From: Agromyces sp. H66
Lineage (GTDB): Bacteria; Actinomycetota; Actinomycetes; Actinomycetales; Microbacteriaceae
Assembly: GCF_004959775.1 (NCBI RefSeq)
Contig: NZ_SJZG01000001.1
Location: 186,001-250,000, forward strand
Length of the DNA: 64,000 bases
Direction of reading: 5' to 3'
Shown piece after piece: positions 27,366 to 36,507 of this stretch. The position numbers and the translations under genes are program-made. How positions within the stretch are numbered: position 1 is the stretch's first letter; each line of letters opens with the position of its first letter. The notes under the pieces were generated by a model that searched no databases, was not told the origin of the DNA, and was given only the letters and a program-made list of their open reading frames with translations.

Positions 27366-30161
27366 TCAGGCGACCGAGGGCCGCGGATGCCGCGACAGCG
27401 CGCCCGCGAGCTGATGCCGCGACGTCACCCGAAGCTTCGCGAACACCTTGTGCAGGTGGTATTCCACGGTGCGGGCGCTGAGGAACAGGCGGCCGGCGAT
27501 CTCGGGATTCGACAGGCCCTGGCCCGCGAGCCGGGCGATCTGCGCCTCCTGCGGCGTGAGGTCGTGACCCGTCGCCGCAACTCGTTTGCGTGCCGTGCCG
27601 CCACTCGCGCGAAGTTCCCGCGCGGCACGTTCGGCGAACGCGTCGGCACCCGACTTCGTGAACATGCGGTGTGCGGTGGCGAGGTGCTCTCGAGCGTCGC
27701 CGTTCCGGCGCTCCCGGCGAAGCCACTCCCCGTAGACCAGGTGGGCGCGCGCGAGGTCGAGCTTCATGCGCGTGCGTCCGAGACGCTCGATCGCCTCGCG
27801 GTAATCGTGCTCCGCCTCGTCGGCATCGCCGAGCAGTGCCCGTGATCGCGCCTCGACACCCACCGCCCAATCCGTGCCGCCGGTGCGGGTCGATTCGGTC
27901 AGCGCGGTGAGGGCGGATGCCGCGACATCCGCCTGCCCGGCACGCGCTGCCGCCTCGACGAGCTCGACGAGACCCCACGTGCCCGCCGCGTCGAGGGGCT
28001 GATGGAACTCCGCCGACCGCGTGGCGGCGTCGAGGGCCTGCTCGTACTGGCCCGTGCTGTTGCCGAGCAGCGCCTCGGCCCAGTGGATCATCGCCATCGC
28101 GCTGCCCTCCCCGCGCCGCCGGGCATCGTCGAGGTTCGCGGCGACGAGTGCCTGCAACTGGGGCCCGTCGCCCCGCCATGCCGCGAGCCCGAACGCCCCG
28201 AACGGCACCAGCAGCGTGCCCGTCACCTCGGTCAGCGCGGCGACTTCGTCGACGAGCACCGCGGCGCCCGAGAGATCGCCGGCGAACAGGCGGTGGAAGA
28301 TGTTCGGGATCAGGGCGAGGGGCAGATCACCGATCGCACCCGACGCCCGGACCGCACTCACGTGGTACTCCGAGAACCGCTGCCACCGTTCGTCGTCCCA
28401 CAGCCATGTGGCGGCGACGGCTGCGAACGCGTTGTCGGCGAGCCACTTCGTCGGCGACCCGACGTCGTCGGCGTACACGTCGAGGGCACGGTGCAGCCAC
28501 GCCGAGCGGTCGTCGCCGGAGGGCTGGGCGAGCCCGCGAAGGAGCAGCTCCGATCCCGTCGGCGAGGCCGTCGAGCGAGCCGACGTGCTCGCGCGTTCCG
28601 CGATGTCGACGGGCCCGACCGCGCCGGACCCCGGTCCGGCGAACAGCGCCGCACCGAGCGCCTCGAGGTACGTGGACCGGGCAGTATCAGGATCCAGCGG
28701 TGCGAGCCGGTTCGCGGCGTCGAGCAGCATTCCCACCGCGGCCGTACCCCGGCTCGTGGCGAACGCGATACGGGCGCGTTGCACGTCGGCGAGGTGGTGG
28801 TCGCGCGCATCGAGCGGCCCCGCCTGCGCCGTGGCGAGCAGCGACAGCGCCGACGCGAACTCGCCGGCCGCGAGCTCCGCGCTCGCCGCCGCCAGCGCGC
28901 GGCGCGCCCGCGCTGCCGGGTCGAGCGTGAGCTCCGACGCCTGACGGAGAAGGGTCGCAGCCGCCGCGGGTGCCCCTCGGTCCCGGGCGCGGGCGGCCGA
29001 CTGCTCGAGTTCGAGGGCGACCCCGTCGTCGGGACCGGTCGCGGAGCGTGCCGAGTGCCAGGCGTGACGGTCGGGGTCCGCCTTGGCATCCGTCGCTTCG
29101 GCGAGCGCGCGATGCACGCGGCGAAGGTCGTCGGGCGTCGCCGCCCGGTACACCGACGATCGCACGAGCGGGTGCCGGAACCGCACGCCGGCGCCCGGTT
29201 CGCACAGTCCCTCACGCACCGCCGGAGCCGTCGCGGCCGTCGCGTCGGACCCGAGACCGAGGTTCCGCGCGGCTCGGGCGACCGGAATCGGATCGCCGAA
29301 CGGCTCGGCCGCGGCCACGAGCAGCAGCAGTCTCGTCTCCTCGGGCAACGACCGGACGCGATCGCGGAAGCCCGCTTCCATCTCGCTCGCGAGTGCGTAG
29401 CCCGCGGGCAGCACGAGGCCGCTCGTGAGCTCCTGCGTCGACAGCGCCCGGGGCAGTTCGAGGATGGCGAGCGGATTGCCGCGCGTCTCGGCGAGCAGCC
29501 GGTCGCGCAGCCGGTCGTCGATCGGCACGTGCAGCACCGTGGACAGCAGCGCCGAGGCATCCGGTGGAGTGAGACCGGTGATCGTGAGCTCGGGCAGCCC
29601 GGCCAGGTCGGGCGCACGAATACCCGACCGCACCGCGAAGACGAGCGCCACCGCCTCGGCCTCCAGTCGTCGCGCGGCGAAGGCGAGTGCCTGCGCCGAC
29701 GCGCCATCGAGCCACTGGGCGTCATCGACGAGGCAGATGAGCGGGCGCTCGCTCGCCGCTTCGGCCAGGAGGTTCAGCGCGGCCAGTGCGACGAGGAACC
29801 GATTCGGCGGATCGCCCGACCGCAGGCCGAACGCCGTCTCGAGCGCCTCGCGCTGCGGCTCAGGGAGGTTCGTCGTGAACTCCATGACCGGACTGAACAG
29901 CTGGTGCAGGGCGGCGAACGCGAGGTCGATCTCGGACTGCACACCGGTGAGGCGCAGGATGCGGCAGCCCGTCGCCTCGGCGGCGAGGTACTCGAGCAGC
30001 TCCGACTTGCCCACGCCCGCCTCGCCACGGATGACGAGCGTGTGGCTCAGGCCGTCTCGGACGTCGGTGACGATCCGGTCGATCCTGTCGCGTTCCGCGA
30101 GCCTGCCGAGCAGCACGGAGCCGATCCTACCCGGGTGGCCCGCCACGCCCAGGCCCGACAT
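27366..30161 (-). CDS. Large LuxR-family regulator with N-terminal AAA/STAND ATPase
   Basis: About 931 residues. The N-terminus has a P-loop (VIRGEAGVGKSELLEYLAA) and Walker B-like LICLVDDAQWLD of the LAL/MalT-type ATPase. A long helical-repeat middle follows, then a C-terminal LuxR HTH (LTPQEAQIARLAGQGLSNPE, then TVEYHLHKVFAKL). Such proteins activate adjacent genes after binding a ligand and ATP. The start is uncertain: ATG 30161 lacks a ribosome site, and a GTG near 30116 directly before LLGRLAERD is an alternative. Divergent from a hydrolase operon, its probable target. Confidence 0.88.
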   Translation of the reverse strand: MSGLGVAGHPGRIGSVLLGRLAERDRIDRIVTDVRDGLSHTLVIRGEAGVGKSELLEYLAAEATGCRILRLTGVQSEIDLAFAALHQLFSPVMEFTTNLPEPQREALETAFGLRSGDPPNRFLVALAALNLLAEAASERPLICLVDDAQWLDGASAQALAFAARRLEAEAVALVFAVRSGIRAPDLAGLPELTITGLTPPDASALLSTVLHVPIDDRLRDRLLAETRGNPLAILELPRALSTQELTSGLVLPAGYALASEMEAGFRDRVRSLPEETRLLLLVAAAEPFGDPIPVARAARNLGLGSDATAATAPAVREGLCEPGAGVRFRHPLVRSSVYRAATPDDLRRVHRALAEATDAKADPDRHAWHSARSATGPDDGVALELEQSAARARDRGAPAAAATLLRQASELTLDPAARARRALAAASAELAAGEFASALSLLATAQAGPLDARDHHLADVQRARIAFATSRGTAAVGMLLDAANRLAPLDPDTARSTYLEALGAALFAGPGSGAVGPVDIAERASTSARSTASPTGSELLLRGLAQPSGDDRSAWLHRALDVYADDVGSPTKWLADNAFAAVAATWLWDDERWQRFSEYHVSAVRASGAIGDLPLALIPNIFHRLFAGDLSGAAVLVDEVAALTEVTGTLLVPFGAFGLAAWRGDGPQLQALVAANLDDARRRGEGSAMAMIHWAEALLGNSTGQYEQALDAATRSAEFHQPLDAAGTWGLVELVEAAARAGQADVAASALTALTESTRTGGTDWAVGVEARSRALLGDADEAEHDYREAIERLGRTRMKLDLARAHLVYGEWLRRERRNGDAREHLATAHRMFTKSGADAFAERAARELRASGGTARKRVAATGHDLTPQEAQIARLAGQGLSNPEIAGRLFLSARTVEYHLHKVFAKLRVTSRHQLAGALSRHPRPSVA

Positions 30162-30236
30162 CGACGGTCGACTGGTGACCGGGCCCGGGGAGTTCACGGA
30201 TTCGAACGCGGGGTCGCCCGTGCCACGCTCGCCAGC

Positions 30237-31229
30237 ATGAGAACACACATCTTGGAGACGGCGGCGCAGGGCATCGCGGATGCCACGTCCGCACCACCGT
30301 TCCTCTACGAGCTCGGCCCCGAGGGCGCCCGCAAGGTGCTCGACGACATCCAGGCCGCACCGATCGTCAAGCCCGACGTCCACGAACGCTGGATCACGGT
30401 GCCGGCCGAGGTGGGCGACGTGCGGGTGCGCATCGTGACGCCGGTCGGAGCATCCGGCGTCCTCCCGACCGTGCTGTACGTGTACGGCGGCGGCTGGATC
30501 CTCGGCAACGCGGGCACGCACGACCGGTTGGTGCGGGAGCTCGCCGTGGGCGCCGACGCGGCCGTGGTGTTCGTCGAGTACGACCGCTCGCCCGAGGCGC
30601 AGTATCCCGTCGCGATCGAGCAGGCCTACGCAACCGCGCGGTGGATCACTCGGAACGGGGCCGACGAAGGGCTCGACGCCACCCGGCTCGCGGTGGCCGG
30701 CGACTCGGTCGGCGGGAACATGGCCGCGGCCCTGGCGATCCTCGCCAAGCAGCGCGGTGACGTCACGTTCGTGCACCAGTCGCTCTACTACCCGGTCACG
30801 GATGCCGCGCAGGACACCGCCAGCTACCGCGAGTTCGCCGACGGCCCGTTCCTGACCGCCAAGGCGATGGCCTGGTTCTGGGACGCGTACCTGCCCGACA
30901 CCGCGAAGCGTGCCGAGATCACGGTGTCGCCGTTGCGGGCGAGCCTCGAGGACCTTGCGGGGCTGCCCGAGGCGTTCGTGATCGTCGACGAGAACGACGT
31001 GCTCCGCGACGAGGGCGAGGCCTACGCGCGCAGACTCACCGAAGCGGGCGTGCGCACCACGAGCGTGCGGTACAACGGCATCATCCACGACTTCCTGATG
31101 CTCAACCCGCTCCGCGCGACCGCCGCGACGACGGCCGCGATGGAGCAGGCCATCCACGTGCTCCGGACCGCCTTCGTGTCCGGTGACCGCTCCGGCGACC
31201 GCATCCTCGCGGACGCGGAGATCAACTGA
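30237..31229 (+). CDS. Alpha/beta hydrolase (hormone-sensitive lipase-like esterase)
   Basis: 330 residues of the HSL/GDXG esterase group. Nucleophile elbow GDSVGG, Asp in VDENDVLRDEG and His in NGIIHDF complete the triad. The oxyanion-hole motif reads YGGGW (in VYVYGGGWILGN) instead of the usual HGGGW. Probably hydrolyses small esters in the cytosol. First gene of a three-gene run that is divergent from the LuxR/AAA regulator. Confidence 0.88.
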   Translation: MRTHILETAAQGIADATSAPPFLYELGPEGARKVLDDIQAAPIVKPDVHERWITVPAEVGDVRVRIVTPVGASGVLPTVLYVYGGGWILGNAGTHDRLVRELAVGADAAVVFVEYDRSPEAQYPVAIEQAYATARWITRNGADEGLDATRLAVAGDSVGGNMAAALAILAKQRGDVTFVHQSLYYPVTDAAQDTASYREFADGPFLTAKAMAWFWDAYLPDTAKRAEITVSPLRASLEDLAGLPEAFVIVDENDVLRDEGEAYARRLTEAGVRTTSVRYNGIIHDFLMLNPLRATAATTAAMEQAIHVLRTAFVSGDRSGDRILADAEIN

Positions 31230-31234
31230 GAGGG

Positions 31235-31984
31235 ATGGAAACCCGCATCATGACCGACCCCGCCAAGCCCACCGTCGTCCTCGTGCACGGCGCATTCGCA
31301 GAATCAGCGAGCTGGAACGACGTCATCGCGCGTCTGCACGCGCGGAATCTCACCGCTGTCGCCGTCGCCAACCCGCTCCGCAGCGTGGCCGGAGACGCCG
31401 CGTACCTGCGTGACGTCGTCGCCGCGATCGACGGCCCGGTCGTGCTCGTCGGCCACTCCTATGGCGGCATGGTGATCACCGAAGCCGCCGCCGACAACGC
31501 CAAGGTGGCGGCGCTCGTGTACGTCGCCGGCTTCGCACCCGACCACGGCGAGAGTGCGGCCGACCTCTCGGGCAAGTTCCCCGGGAGCACGCTCGGCGAC
31601 ACGCTGATCGCCTACCCGGTCGGCACCGGCGGCAACGAGGTCGCGATCCGCCAGGACGCGTTCCACCAGCGGTTCGTCGCCGACGTGCCCGCCGAGACGG
31701 CCGCGCTCATGGCGGCCACCCAGCGGCCCGTCACCGAGGTGGGCCTCACCGAGGGGCTGCCGGCGGATGTCCCGGCCTGGAAGCAGCTCCCGTCGTGGTT
31801 CGTGTTCGGCGACCAGGACCACAACATCCCCGTCGCCGCGCACCGCTTCATGGCCGAACGGGCCGGCTCCCGCGGCACACGCGACCTCGCCGGCGTCTCG
31901 CACGCGCTCAGCGTCTCGGCACCCGACGAGGTGACGGCCGCCATCCTCGACGCGGTCGAGGGCGTGTCGGCGATCGCGGCATGA
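31235..31984 (+). CDS. Alpha/beta hydrolase (EstC/salicylate esterase-like)
   Basis: Up to 249 residues: VVLVHGAFAESASWND at the N-terminus, nucleophile elbow GHSYGG and late catalytic histidine in GVSHALS. Resembles small cofactor-free esterases and chloroperoxidase-like hydrolases. The ATG at 31235 is nearly touching AGAGGG; ATG 31250 (MTDPAKPTVV) has better spacing to GGATGGA. Five base pairs after the preceding hydrolase and ATGA-coupled to the next gene. Confidence 0.88.
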   Translation: METRIMTDPAKPTVVLVHGAFAESASWNDVIARLHARNLTAVAVANPLRSVAGDAAYLRDVVAAIDGPVVLVGHSYGGMVITEAAADNAKVAALVYVAGFAPDHGESAADLSGKFPGSTLGDTLIAYPVGTGGNEVAIRQDAFHQRFVADVPAETAALMAATQRPVTEVGLTEGLPADVPAWKQLPSWFVFGDQDHNIPVAAHRFMAERAGSRGTRDLAGVSHALSVSAPDEVTAAILDAVEGVSAIAA

Positions 31985-32841
31985 CCGGCCCCGCACGTCG
32001 CGTGCTCCTGATCGGCGGCACCGGCAAGGTCGGCACCCGCCTCGCTCGGGTGCTCCGCCGCGACGGCCACACCGTGCGGGTCGCGAGCCGGAGCGGAGGT
32101 GCGGTGCGATTCGACTGGCGAGACCCCGACACCTACGACTCGGCGCTTGCCGAGATCGACGCGGTGTTCATCGTCGGTCCGGGCTCGGCGACCGACTGGT
32201 CACCACTGCTGCGCGACCTGCTCGACCGTGCCGCCTCGGCGGGCGTTCGGCGTGCGGTGCTGCTGTCGGCACGAGGTGTGCAGTTCCTGCCGGGCGGAGC
32301 GGTCGACCGCGCCGAACGCGTGCTGCGCGATGGCCCCGTCCCCTGGAGCATCCTTCGGCCGTCGCACTTCGCCCAGAACTTCACCGAGGCGATGTTCGTC
32401 CCCGTCGACGGCGAAGTGCATGCTCCGGTCGGTGGCGGTGCCGAGCCGTTCGTCGATGTCGAGGACGTCGCCGAGGTCGCCGCGAGCCTGCTCACGGATC
32501 CGGGCTTCGAGAACGAGGTGATCGAGGTCTCGGGGCCCGACGCCATCGACTTCGAGCGTGCCATGGCCCTGATCGGGGACGCAGCCGGACGCCGGTTCGT
32601 CTTCGTCGACGAGTCACCCGAGCAGCATGTCGAACGGCTCCGAGGCTCCGGCACGCCCGAGGGGTACATCACGTGGCGAATGGCGATGCTCGGCGGCATC
32701 CGGAGCGGTGAGGACGCCTACGTCAGCGACGGCGTGCAGCGCGTGCTGGGCAGGCAGGCGACGCCGTTCGAAGCCTGGGTGCGGCGCGAGGCCGGTGTGC
32801 TGCGCGAGTCACCGGACGCGGACTCGCTCTCGAGACGATGA
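31981..32841 (+). CDS. NAD(P)-binding NmrA-like oxidoreductase
   Basis: 286 residues. RVLLIGGTGKVGTRLARVL is an atypical-SDR glycine motif, and WSILRPSHFAQNF plus FVDVEDVAEVAA are typical of NmrA/QOR2-like proteins. It may be an NAD(P)-dependent reductase or redox sensor. Third gene of the operon opposite the LuxR regulator, joined by an ATGA overlap. Confidence 0.85.
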   Translation: MTGPARRVLLIGGTGKVGTRLARVLRRDGHTVRVASRSGGAVRFDWRDPDTYDSALAEIDAVFIVGPGSATDWSPLLRDLLDRAASAGVRRAVLLSARGVQFLPGGAVDRAERVLRDGPVPWSILRPSHFAQNFTEAMFVPVDGEVHAPVGGGAEPFVDVEDVAEVAASLLTDPGFENEVIEVSGPDAIDFERAMALIGDAAGRRFVFVDESPEQHVERLRGSGTPEGYITWRMAMLGGIRSGEDAYVSDGVQRVLGRQATPFEAWVRREAGVLRESPDADSLSRR

Positions 32842-32890
32842 CCCGGGGTTGACCGACTCCGAATCCGCGACGCGCGGTACCGCCGCGCCG

Positions 32891-33283
32891 TCAGATGGAG
32901 TCGGCGTGGCGGTGCACGACCCGCCACTCGCCGCGCTCGCGACGATAGACCTGCGTGGCGCGCAGCGTGAAGGTGCGCGGCGTACCGTCCATCGACGCCG
33001 AGATGCGCTCGTAGCCCACGGTGTAGGCCATGTCGCCCCGCACGTCGAACGAGATCAGCTCGAGCGAGTAATCGGTGCAGTGCGAGAAGCTCGAGGCGAG
33101 CACCTCGAAGGCCTCGACCAGGTCGTCGCGGCTCGTGGCGTTGCGCCACGCGCCGAGCACGCTCACGGGCTCCTCGCGCGTCCAGATCGCCCGTCTCGGG
33201 CGGTCGTCGCCGTCGAATTGGGCTCGTTCGGCCGGCACGAGCGCGGCGTCCACCCAGGCCAGGAAATCCTCACGCTCAGTCAT
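32891..33283 (-). CDS. SnoaL/NTF2-like (DUF4440-type) small protein
   Basis: 130 residues with the NTF2-like alpha+beta cone pattern: helix, EVLASSFSHCTDYSLELISFD, then YTVGYERI and a C-terminal TLRATQVYRRERGEWRVVHR strand pair. Such proteins are cyclases, isomerases or binding domains; no catalytic assignment is possible. Convergent with the NmrA-like gene. Confidence 0.75.
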   Translation of the reverse strand: MTEREDFLAWVDAALVPAERAQFDGDDRPRRAIWTREEPVSVLGAWRNATSRDDLVEAFEVLASSFSHCTDYSLELISFDVRGDMAYTVGYERISASMDGTPRTFTLRATQVYRRERGEWRVVHRHADSI

Positions 33284-33350
33284 GGGTTCAGCATGCCCGC
33301 ACCGGCGCGGCAGCGCGAGCGGAACGCGCGGATCCGTGGCATCCCCATCG

Positions 33351-33750
33351 ATGCCGCCCGCAAAACATCGTCATCTTCGCCCTCCGCAACCGCACGTCGC
33401 TCCTGCGAGACCGTCTCAACGACCACTTCGGCCGCATGGCGGTCTCGGCGATCACCATCGCCGAACTGCACTACGGCATCGACCCCTCCAGTGCCCCCGC
33501 ACGCAATCGCCGGGCGACCGAGGAGTTCCTGGCCCTCGTCGACGTGCAACCGCTGACGGCCGCCGGGGCCGAACACGCCGGCGAGATCCGTGCGATGCTC
33601 GCGGCGGCGGGCCGGCCGATCGGCGCCTACGACGTGCTCATCGCCGGGCACGCCCGCGCGGCCGGGATGACCGTCGTCACGAACAACGTGCGGGCATTCG
33701 AGCGCGTGCCCGGCCTGCTCATCGAGGACTGGAGCGAACCGCCGACCTGA
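33351..33750 (+). pseudogene. vapC: VapC-type PIN toxin, N-terminally degraded
   Basis: The last 104 codons (from ATG 33436) carry a PIN domain: MAVSAITIAELHYGI with the second acidic residue, GAYDVLIAGHA with the third, and VVTNNVRAFERVPGL. In the same frame upstream, NIVIFALRNRTSLLRDRLNDH is the normal start of the fold, but the leading DTN acid is absent and no start codon lies in frame. The ATG at 33351 would enter this frame only if one A of the AAAA run at 33362 were missing. With the first catalytic Asp gone and no vapB nearby, I call it inactive. Confidence 0.65.
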
Positions 33751-33772
33751 CCCCCGCGCTAGCCTCGACACC

Positions 33773-34552
33773 ATGGGCGGCACCGACCCGAAGCGTGCGT
33801 TCCGCGTCGATCGCGTCAGCGATCGCCTGCACTTCGTGCACACCGAGCACGTGAACTGGGTCGTGTACTCGGGGCCCGACGGCGTCACCCTGATCGACTC
33901 CGGGTACGCCGGTCAACGCGACCTGCTCGCCGCCTCGCTCGACGCGATCGGATGCCGCCCCGACGACGTGTCGGCGGTGCTCGTCACCCACGGGCACGCC
34001 GACCACCTCGGCGGCGCGGTCTGGCTCGCCGAGCGATTCGGCACGCCCGTGCACGCCCACGCGACCGAGGTGCCGAACGTGCAGCGCACCCTCGTGCAGC
34101 AGGCCGGCCCCGTCGATGTGCTGCGCAACGCGTGGCGCCCGGGCGTAGTGCCGTGGGTCACGGCGATCCTGCCGTTGCTCGAGGGTCGCCCGCATCCGGC
34201 CGTTGCGACCGTGGCGCCGCTGCCCGAGCGCGGCGGCCGGGTCGATGTGCCGGGGATGCCGCGGGCCATCCACGTCGGTGGACACACGACGGGGCATACC
34301 GCGTTCTCGTTCGAGGAGGAGGGGGTGCTCGTCGTCGGTGACGCGTTCGTGACCCGGCACCGCACCTCGCCGCTGGCCGGGCCGCACCTCCTGCCGTCGA
34401 TGTTCCACCACGACCTGGCCAGGGCGCGGGACTCGCTCGTGCGCCTGCGGAACACCCCGGCACGGGTGGTGCTCCCCGGTCACGGCGAGGCGTGGATCGG
34501 TCCGGCGGATGCGGCCGTCGACGTGGCATCGGAGACCGGCGCGCCCTGGTGA
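33773..34552 (+). CDS. MBL-fold metallo-hydrolase
   Basis: 259 residues with the metallo-beta-lactamase motif THGHADHLGG, later ligands in GGHTTGHTAF and GDAF, and a final HGEAW. Resembles glyoxalase II-like/quorum-lactonase-type hydrolases; the substrate is unknown. It stands alone, convergent with the glycosyltransferase gene. Confidence 0.88.
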   Translation: MGGTDPKRAFRVDRVSDRLHFVHTEHVNWVVYSGPDGVTLIDSGYAGQRDLLAASLDAIGCRPDDVSAVLVTHGHADHLGGAVWLAERFGTPVHAHATEVPNVQRTLVQQAGPVDVLRNAWRPGVVPWVTAILPLLEGRPHPAVATVAPLPERGGRVDVPGMPRAIHVGGHTTGHTAFSFEEEGVLVVGDAFVTRHRTSPLAGPHLLPSMFHHDLARARDSLVRLRNTPARVVLPGHGEAWIGPADAAVDVASETGAPW

Positions 34553-34613
34553 CCTCCGCCGAGGGGCAGCCGGTCAGGCGGGCGTGGCCTGGCGCGTGGG
34601 CCGCACTCCCCGA

Positions 34614-35879
34614 TCAGCGCGGGCTGGGCTGCGACGCGCCGAGTCGCTCGAGCACCTGCAACGCCGCGCCCGTACCGTCGTCGTGCGACATCCGCTGTGC
34701 TGCGGACGTCACGGCGGCCTCGTAGGCGGGCGCCTCCTCGAACGCCGCAGCCACGCGCGCCGCGGTGAGGCGCCGCTGCGGGATCGCGGCCGGCCCGAGC
34801 CCCTGCCGGTGCAGCAGTGCACCCCAGAACGGCTGGTCGGCGATGAACGGCACGATCACCGACACCGTGCCCGCCGCCACCGCGGCCTGCACGGTGCCGA
34901 TGCCGCCGTGGTGCACGGCCGCGACGGCGTGCGGCAACACGGCGGCGTGATCGACGGACCGGGTGACGAGCACGTCGTCGCCGCGGAGGTCGTCGGGCAC
35001 CGCGATGCCGCCGAGTCCGGTTGCGACGAGGAGCCGGATGCCGCGAGCCCGCGCCGCCTCGACGAGGGCGCGTCCGCGCGCGGCCGGGTCGCCCGCCGCC
35101 ATCGAGCCGAATCCGGCGTACGCGAACGGGCCGGCGTGCACGAACGCGTCGACGGCCTGGTCGGGAGCCGGGGGAGTGGCCGAGGCATCCGTCGGCCCCG
35201 AGGCATCCGTCGGCCCCGAGGCATCCGTCACCGGCGCGCGCCACGCGCCCGTGAGCACCACCGACTCGGGCCAGTCGTGCGGGCGCGACAGGATCGCGGG
35301 GCTGATCGGCAGCAGGGTGGCCGCCGGCGCCGACGAACGGCGCGGCCGCGTCACGCCCATCACCTCGGCCGCCTCGCCGACCTCGCGACCGAACATCGCC
35401 CCCGCGGCCGACGCCGCGCGATACGTGAGCGGGTTCAGCGGGCCCAGGCTGCGCGTCACCGTGCCGGCCGCGGGGAATTCGCGCGTCGGCGTCGTGGCCG
35501 GCACCATCTCGGCGAGCACGTGCGGAATGCCGAGCGCGTCGGCGATCAGCGGCACCGACAGCACCTTGGGGTGCCACACGATCACGTCGGGCCGGAACTC
35601 GAGCGCCGCGTGCGCCGCGCCCACGATCACGCCGCGCATCACCGGCCGCACCGCATCGCGCAGGTTGCGCATCGCCGCGAGCGGCGACACTCCCTGCGAT
35701 TCGATCAGCGCCGAGAAGTCGACGCCGAGGCTGCGCACGTCGATGCCGGTCAGGTCGACGCCCGATCGGTCGGGTGCGGCCAGGCGTACGTCATGACCGG
35801 ATGCCGCGGCCCGACGTGCCAGCGCCGCGAACGGTTCGACGTCGCCGCGTGAGCCGGCGGTGGCGATCAGGATTCTCAT
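34614..35879 (-). CDS. Macrolide-type (MGT/UGT, GT1) glycosyltransferase
   Basis: 421 residues: MRILIATAGSRGDVEPFAAL at the N-terminus and the GT1 donor-site motif near the C-terminus (HAVAAVHHGGIGTVQAAVAAG, IADQPFWG). Probably transfers a sugar from a nucleotide sugar to a small hydrophobic acceptor, including possible drug inactivation. The interdomain linker holds an in-frame 18-bp tandem repeat encoding DASGPT. ATGA overlap with the upstream TetR gene suggests that the repressor controls it. Confidence 0.87.
   Translation of the reverse strand: MRILIATAGSRGDVEPFAALARRAAASGHDVRLAAPDRSGVDLTGIDVRSLGVDFSALIESQGVSPLAAMRNLRDAVRPVMRGVIVGAAHAALEFRPDVIVWHPKVLSVPLIADALGIPHVLAEMVPATTPTREFPAAGTVTRSLGPLNPLTYRAASAAGAMFGREVGEAAEVMGVTRPRRSSAPAATLLPISPAILSRPHDWPESVVLTGAWRAPVTDASGPTDASGPTDASATPPAPDQAVDAFVHAGPFAYAGFGSMAAGDPAARGRALVEAARARGIRLLVATGLGGIAVPDDLRGDDVLVTRSVDHAAVLPHAVAAVHHGGIGTVQAAVAAGTVSVIVPFIADQPFWGALLHRQGLGPAAIPQRRLTAARVAAAFEEAPAYEAAVTSAAQRMSHDDGTGAALQVLERLGASQPSPR
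35182..35229. repeat. 18-bp tandem repeat inside the glycosyltransferase gene
   Basis: GAGGCATCCGTCGGCCCC occurs at 35182-35199 and 35200-35217, followed by a 12-base partial copy. Being a multiple of three it changes only linker length (DASGPT units between the two GT-B domains). Confidence 0.85.
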
Positions 35880-36487
35880 CGCGCCTCCTCGGTGGCGAGC
35901 CCGGCGGCGGCGAGGAGCCGGTCGTCGGTGGCGAGTCCGTGCGTGTAGAGCTCGGCGAGCGGCGCGGCGATGCGCTGCAGCGCCGCCTCGGAGTCGCCGC
36001 CGGCCCACGTCGTGAGCGGCCCGAGCATGAGGAACGGCGCGACGCCGAGCATCACGAGCGCGGCGGCCTGCGCCTCGGGGTCGCGAGCGGGCCGGAGCCA
36101 CCCGGACGCCGATCCGTCGGCGATCGTGGCGCGCGCCACCTCGAGGAGCCGTTCGAACAGGGCGTCGGATGCCGCGCCGCCGTCGCCGAGCATGCGTGCG
36201 AGGTAGGGGCCGAAGGTGCCGAGCACCTCGCCGAGCACGTCGGACGGCGTGCCCGGGGCATCCTGCTTCTCGGCGATGAATCGCACGACGCGGGCGTCGC
36301 ACTCCTCGCGCAGCGCCTGCTTCGTGCCGAAGTGGTGGGTGACGAGCGCGGTGCTCACGCCCGCGTGGGCCGCGATGTCGCGCATCGTGGCGGCCTCGTA
36401 GCCGTGCGCGGCGAATCGCTCGAGCGCGCTCGCGACGATGCGTGCGCGCGCGGTGAGGTCGCCGGCTGAGATCGGGACTGTACGCAT
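35876..36487 (-). CDS. TetR-family transcriptional regulator
   Basis: 203 residues: TetR HTH (ARIVASALERFAAHGYEAATMRDIAAHAG, then STALVTHHFGTKQAL, positions about 15-60) and a ligand domain. Translationally coupled (ATGA) to the downstream glycosyltransferase. Its start codon lies inside the palindrome CTGTAC-GCAT-GTACAG, so it probably autorepresses the pair. Confidence 0.88.
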   Translation of the reverse strand: MRTVPISAGDLTARARIVASALERFAAHGYEAATMRDIAAHAGVSTALVTHHFGTKQALREECDARVVRFIAEKQDAPGTPSDVLGEVLGTFGPYLARMLGDGGAASDALFERLLEVARATIADGSASGWLRPARDPEAQAAALVMLGVAPFLMLGPLTTWAGGDSEAALQRIAAPLAELYTHGLATDDRLLAAAGLATEEAR

Positions 36488-36493
36488 GTACAG
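36478..36493. promoter_or_regulatory. TetR operator over the tetR start codon
   Basis: CTGTAC (36478-36483) and GTACAG (36488-36493) are perfect arms around GCAT; the ATG (complement of 36485-36487) is in the centre. A degenerate second copy lies at 36508. Confidence 0.6.
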
Positions 36494-36507
36494 TATTCTG
36501 GCAGATC

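Noticed and set aside
26579-30161. Methyltransferase plus LuxR plus hydrolases as a biosynthetic cluster
   Set aside because: No core synthase; the hydrolases are on the opposite strand, and ordinary regulator-target pairing explains the layout.
28002-30236. Long plus-strand frame upstream of the HSL-type esterase
   Set aside because: Antisense to the LuxR/AAA gene, Arg-rich with no domain; the esterase begins at 30237.
33351-33436. Full-length VapC starting at ATG 33351
   Set aside because: The frame from 33351 does not enter the PIN frame; it would need deletion of one A, and even then the DTN acid is missing.
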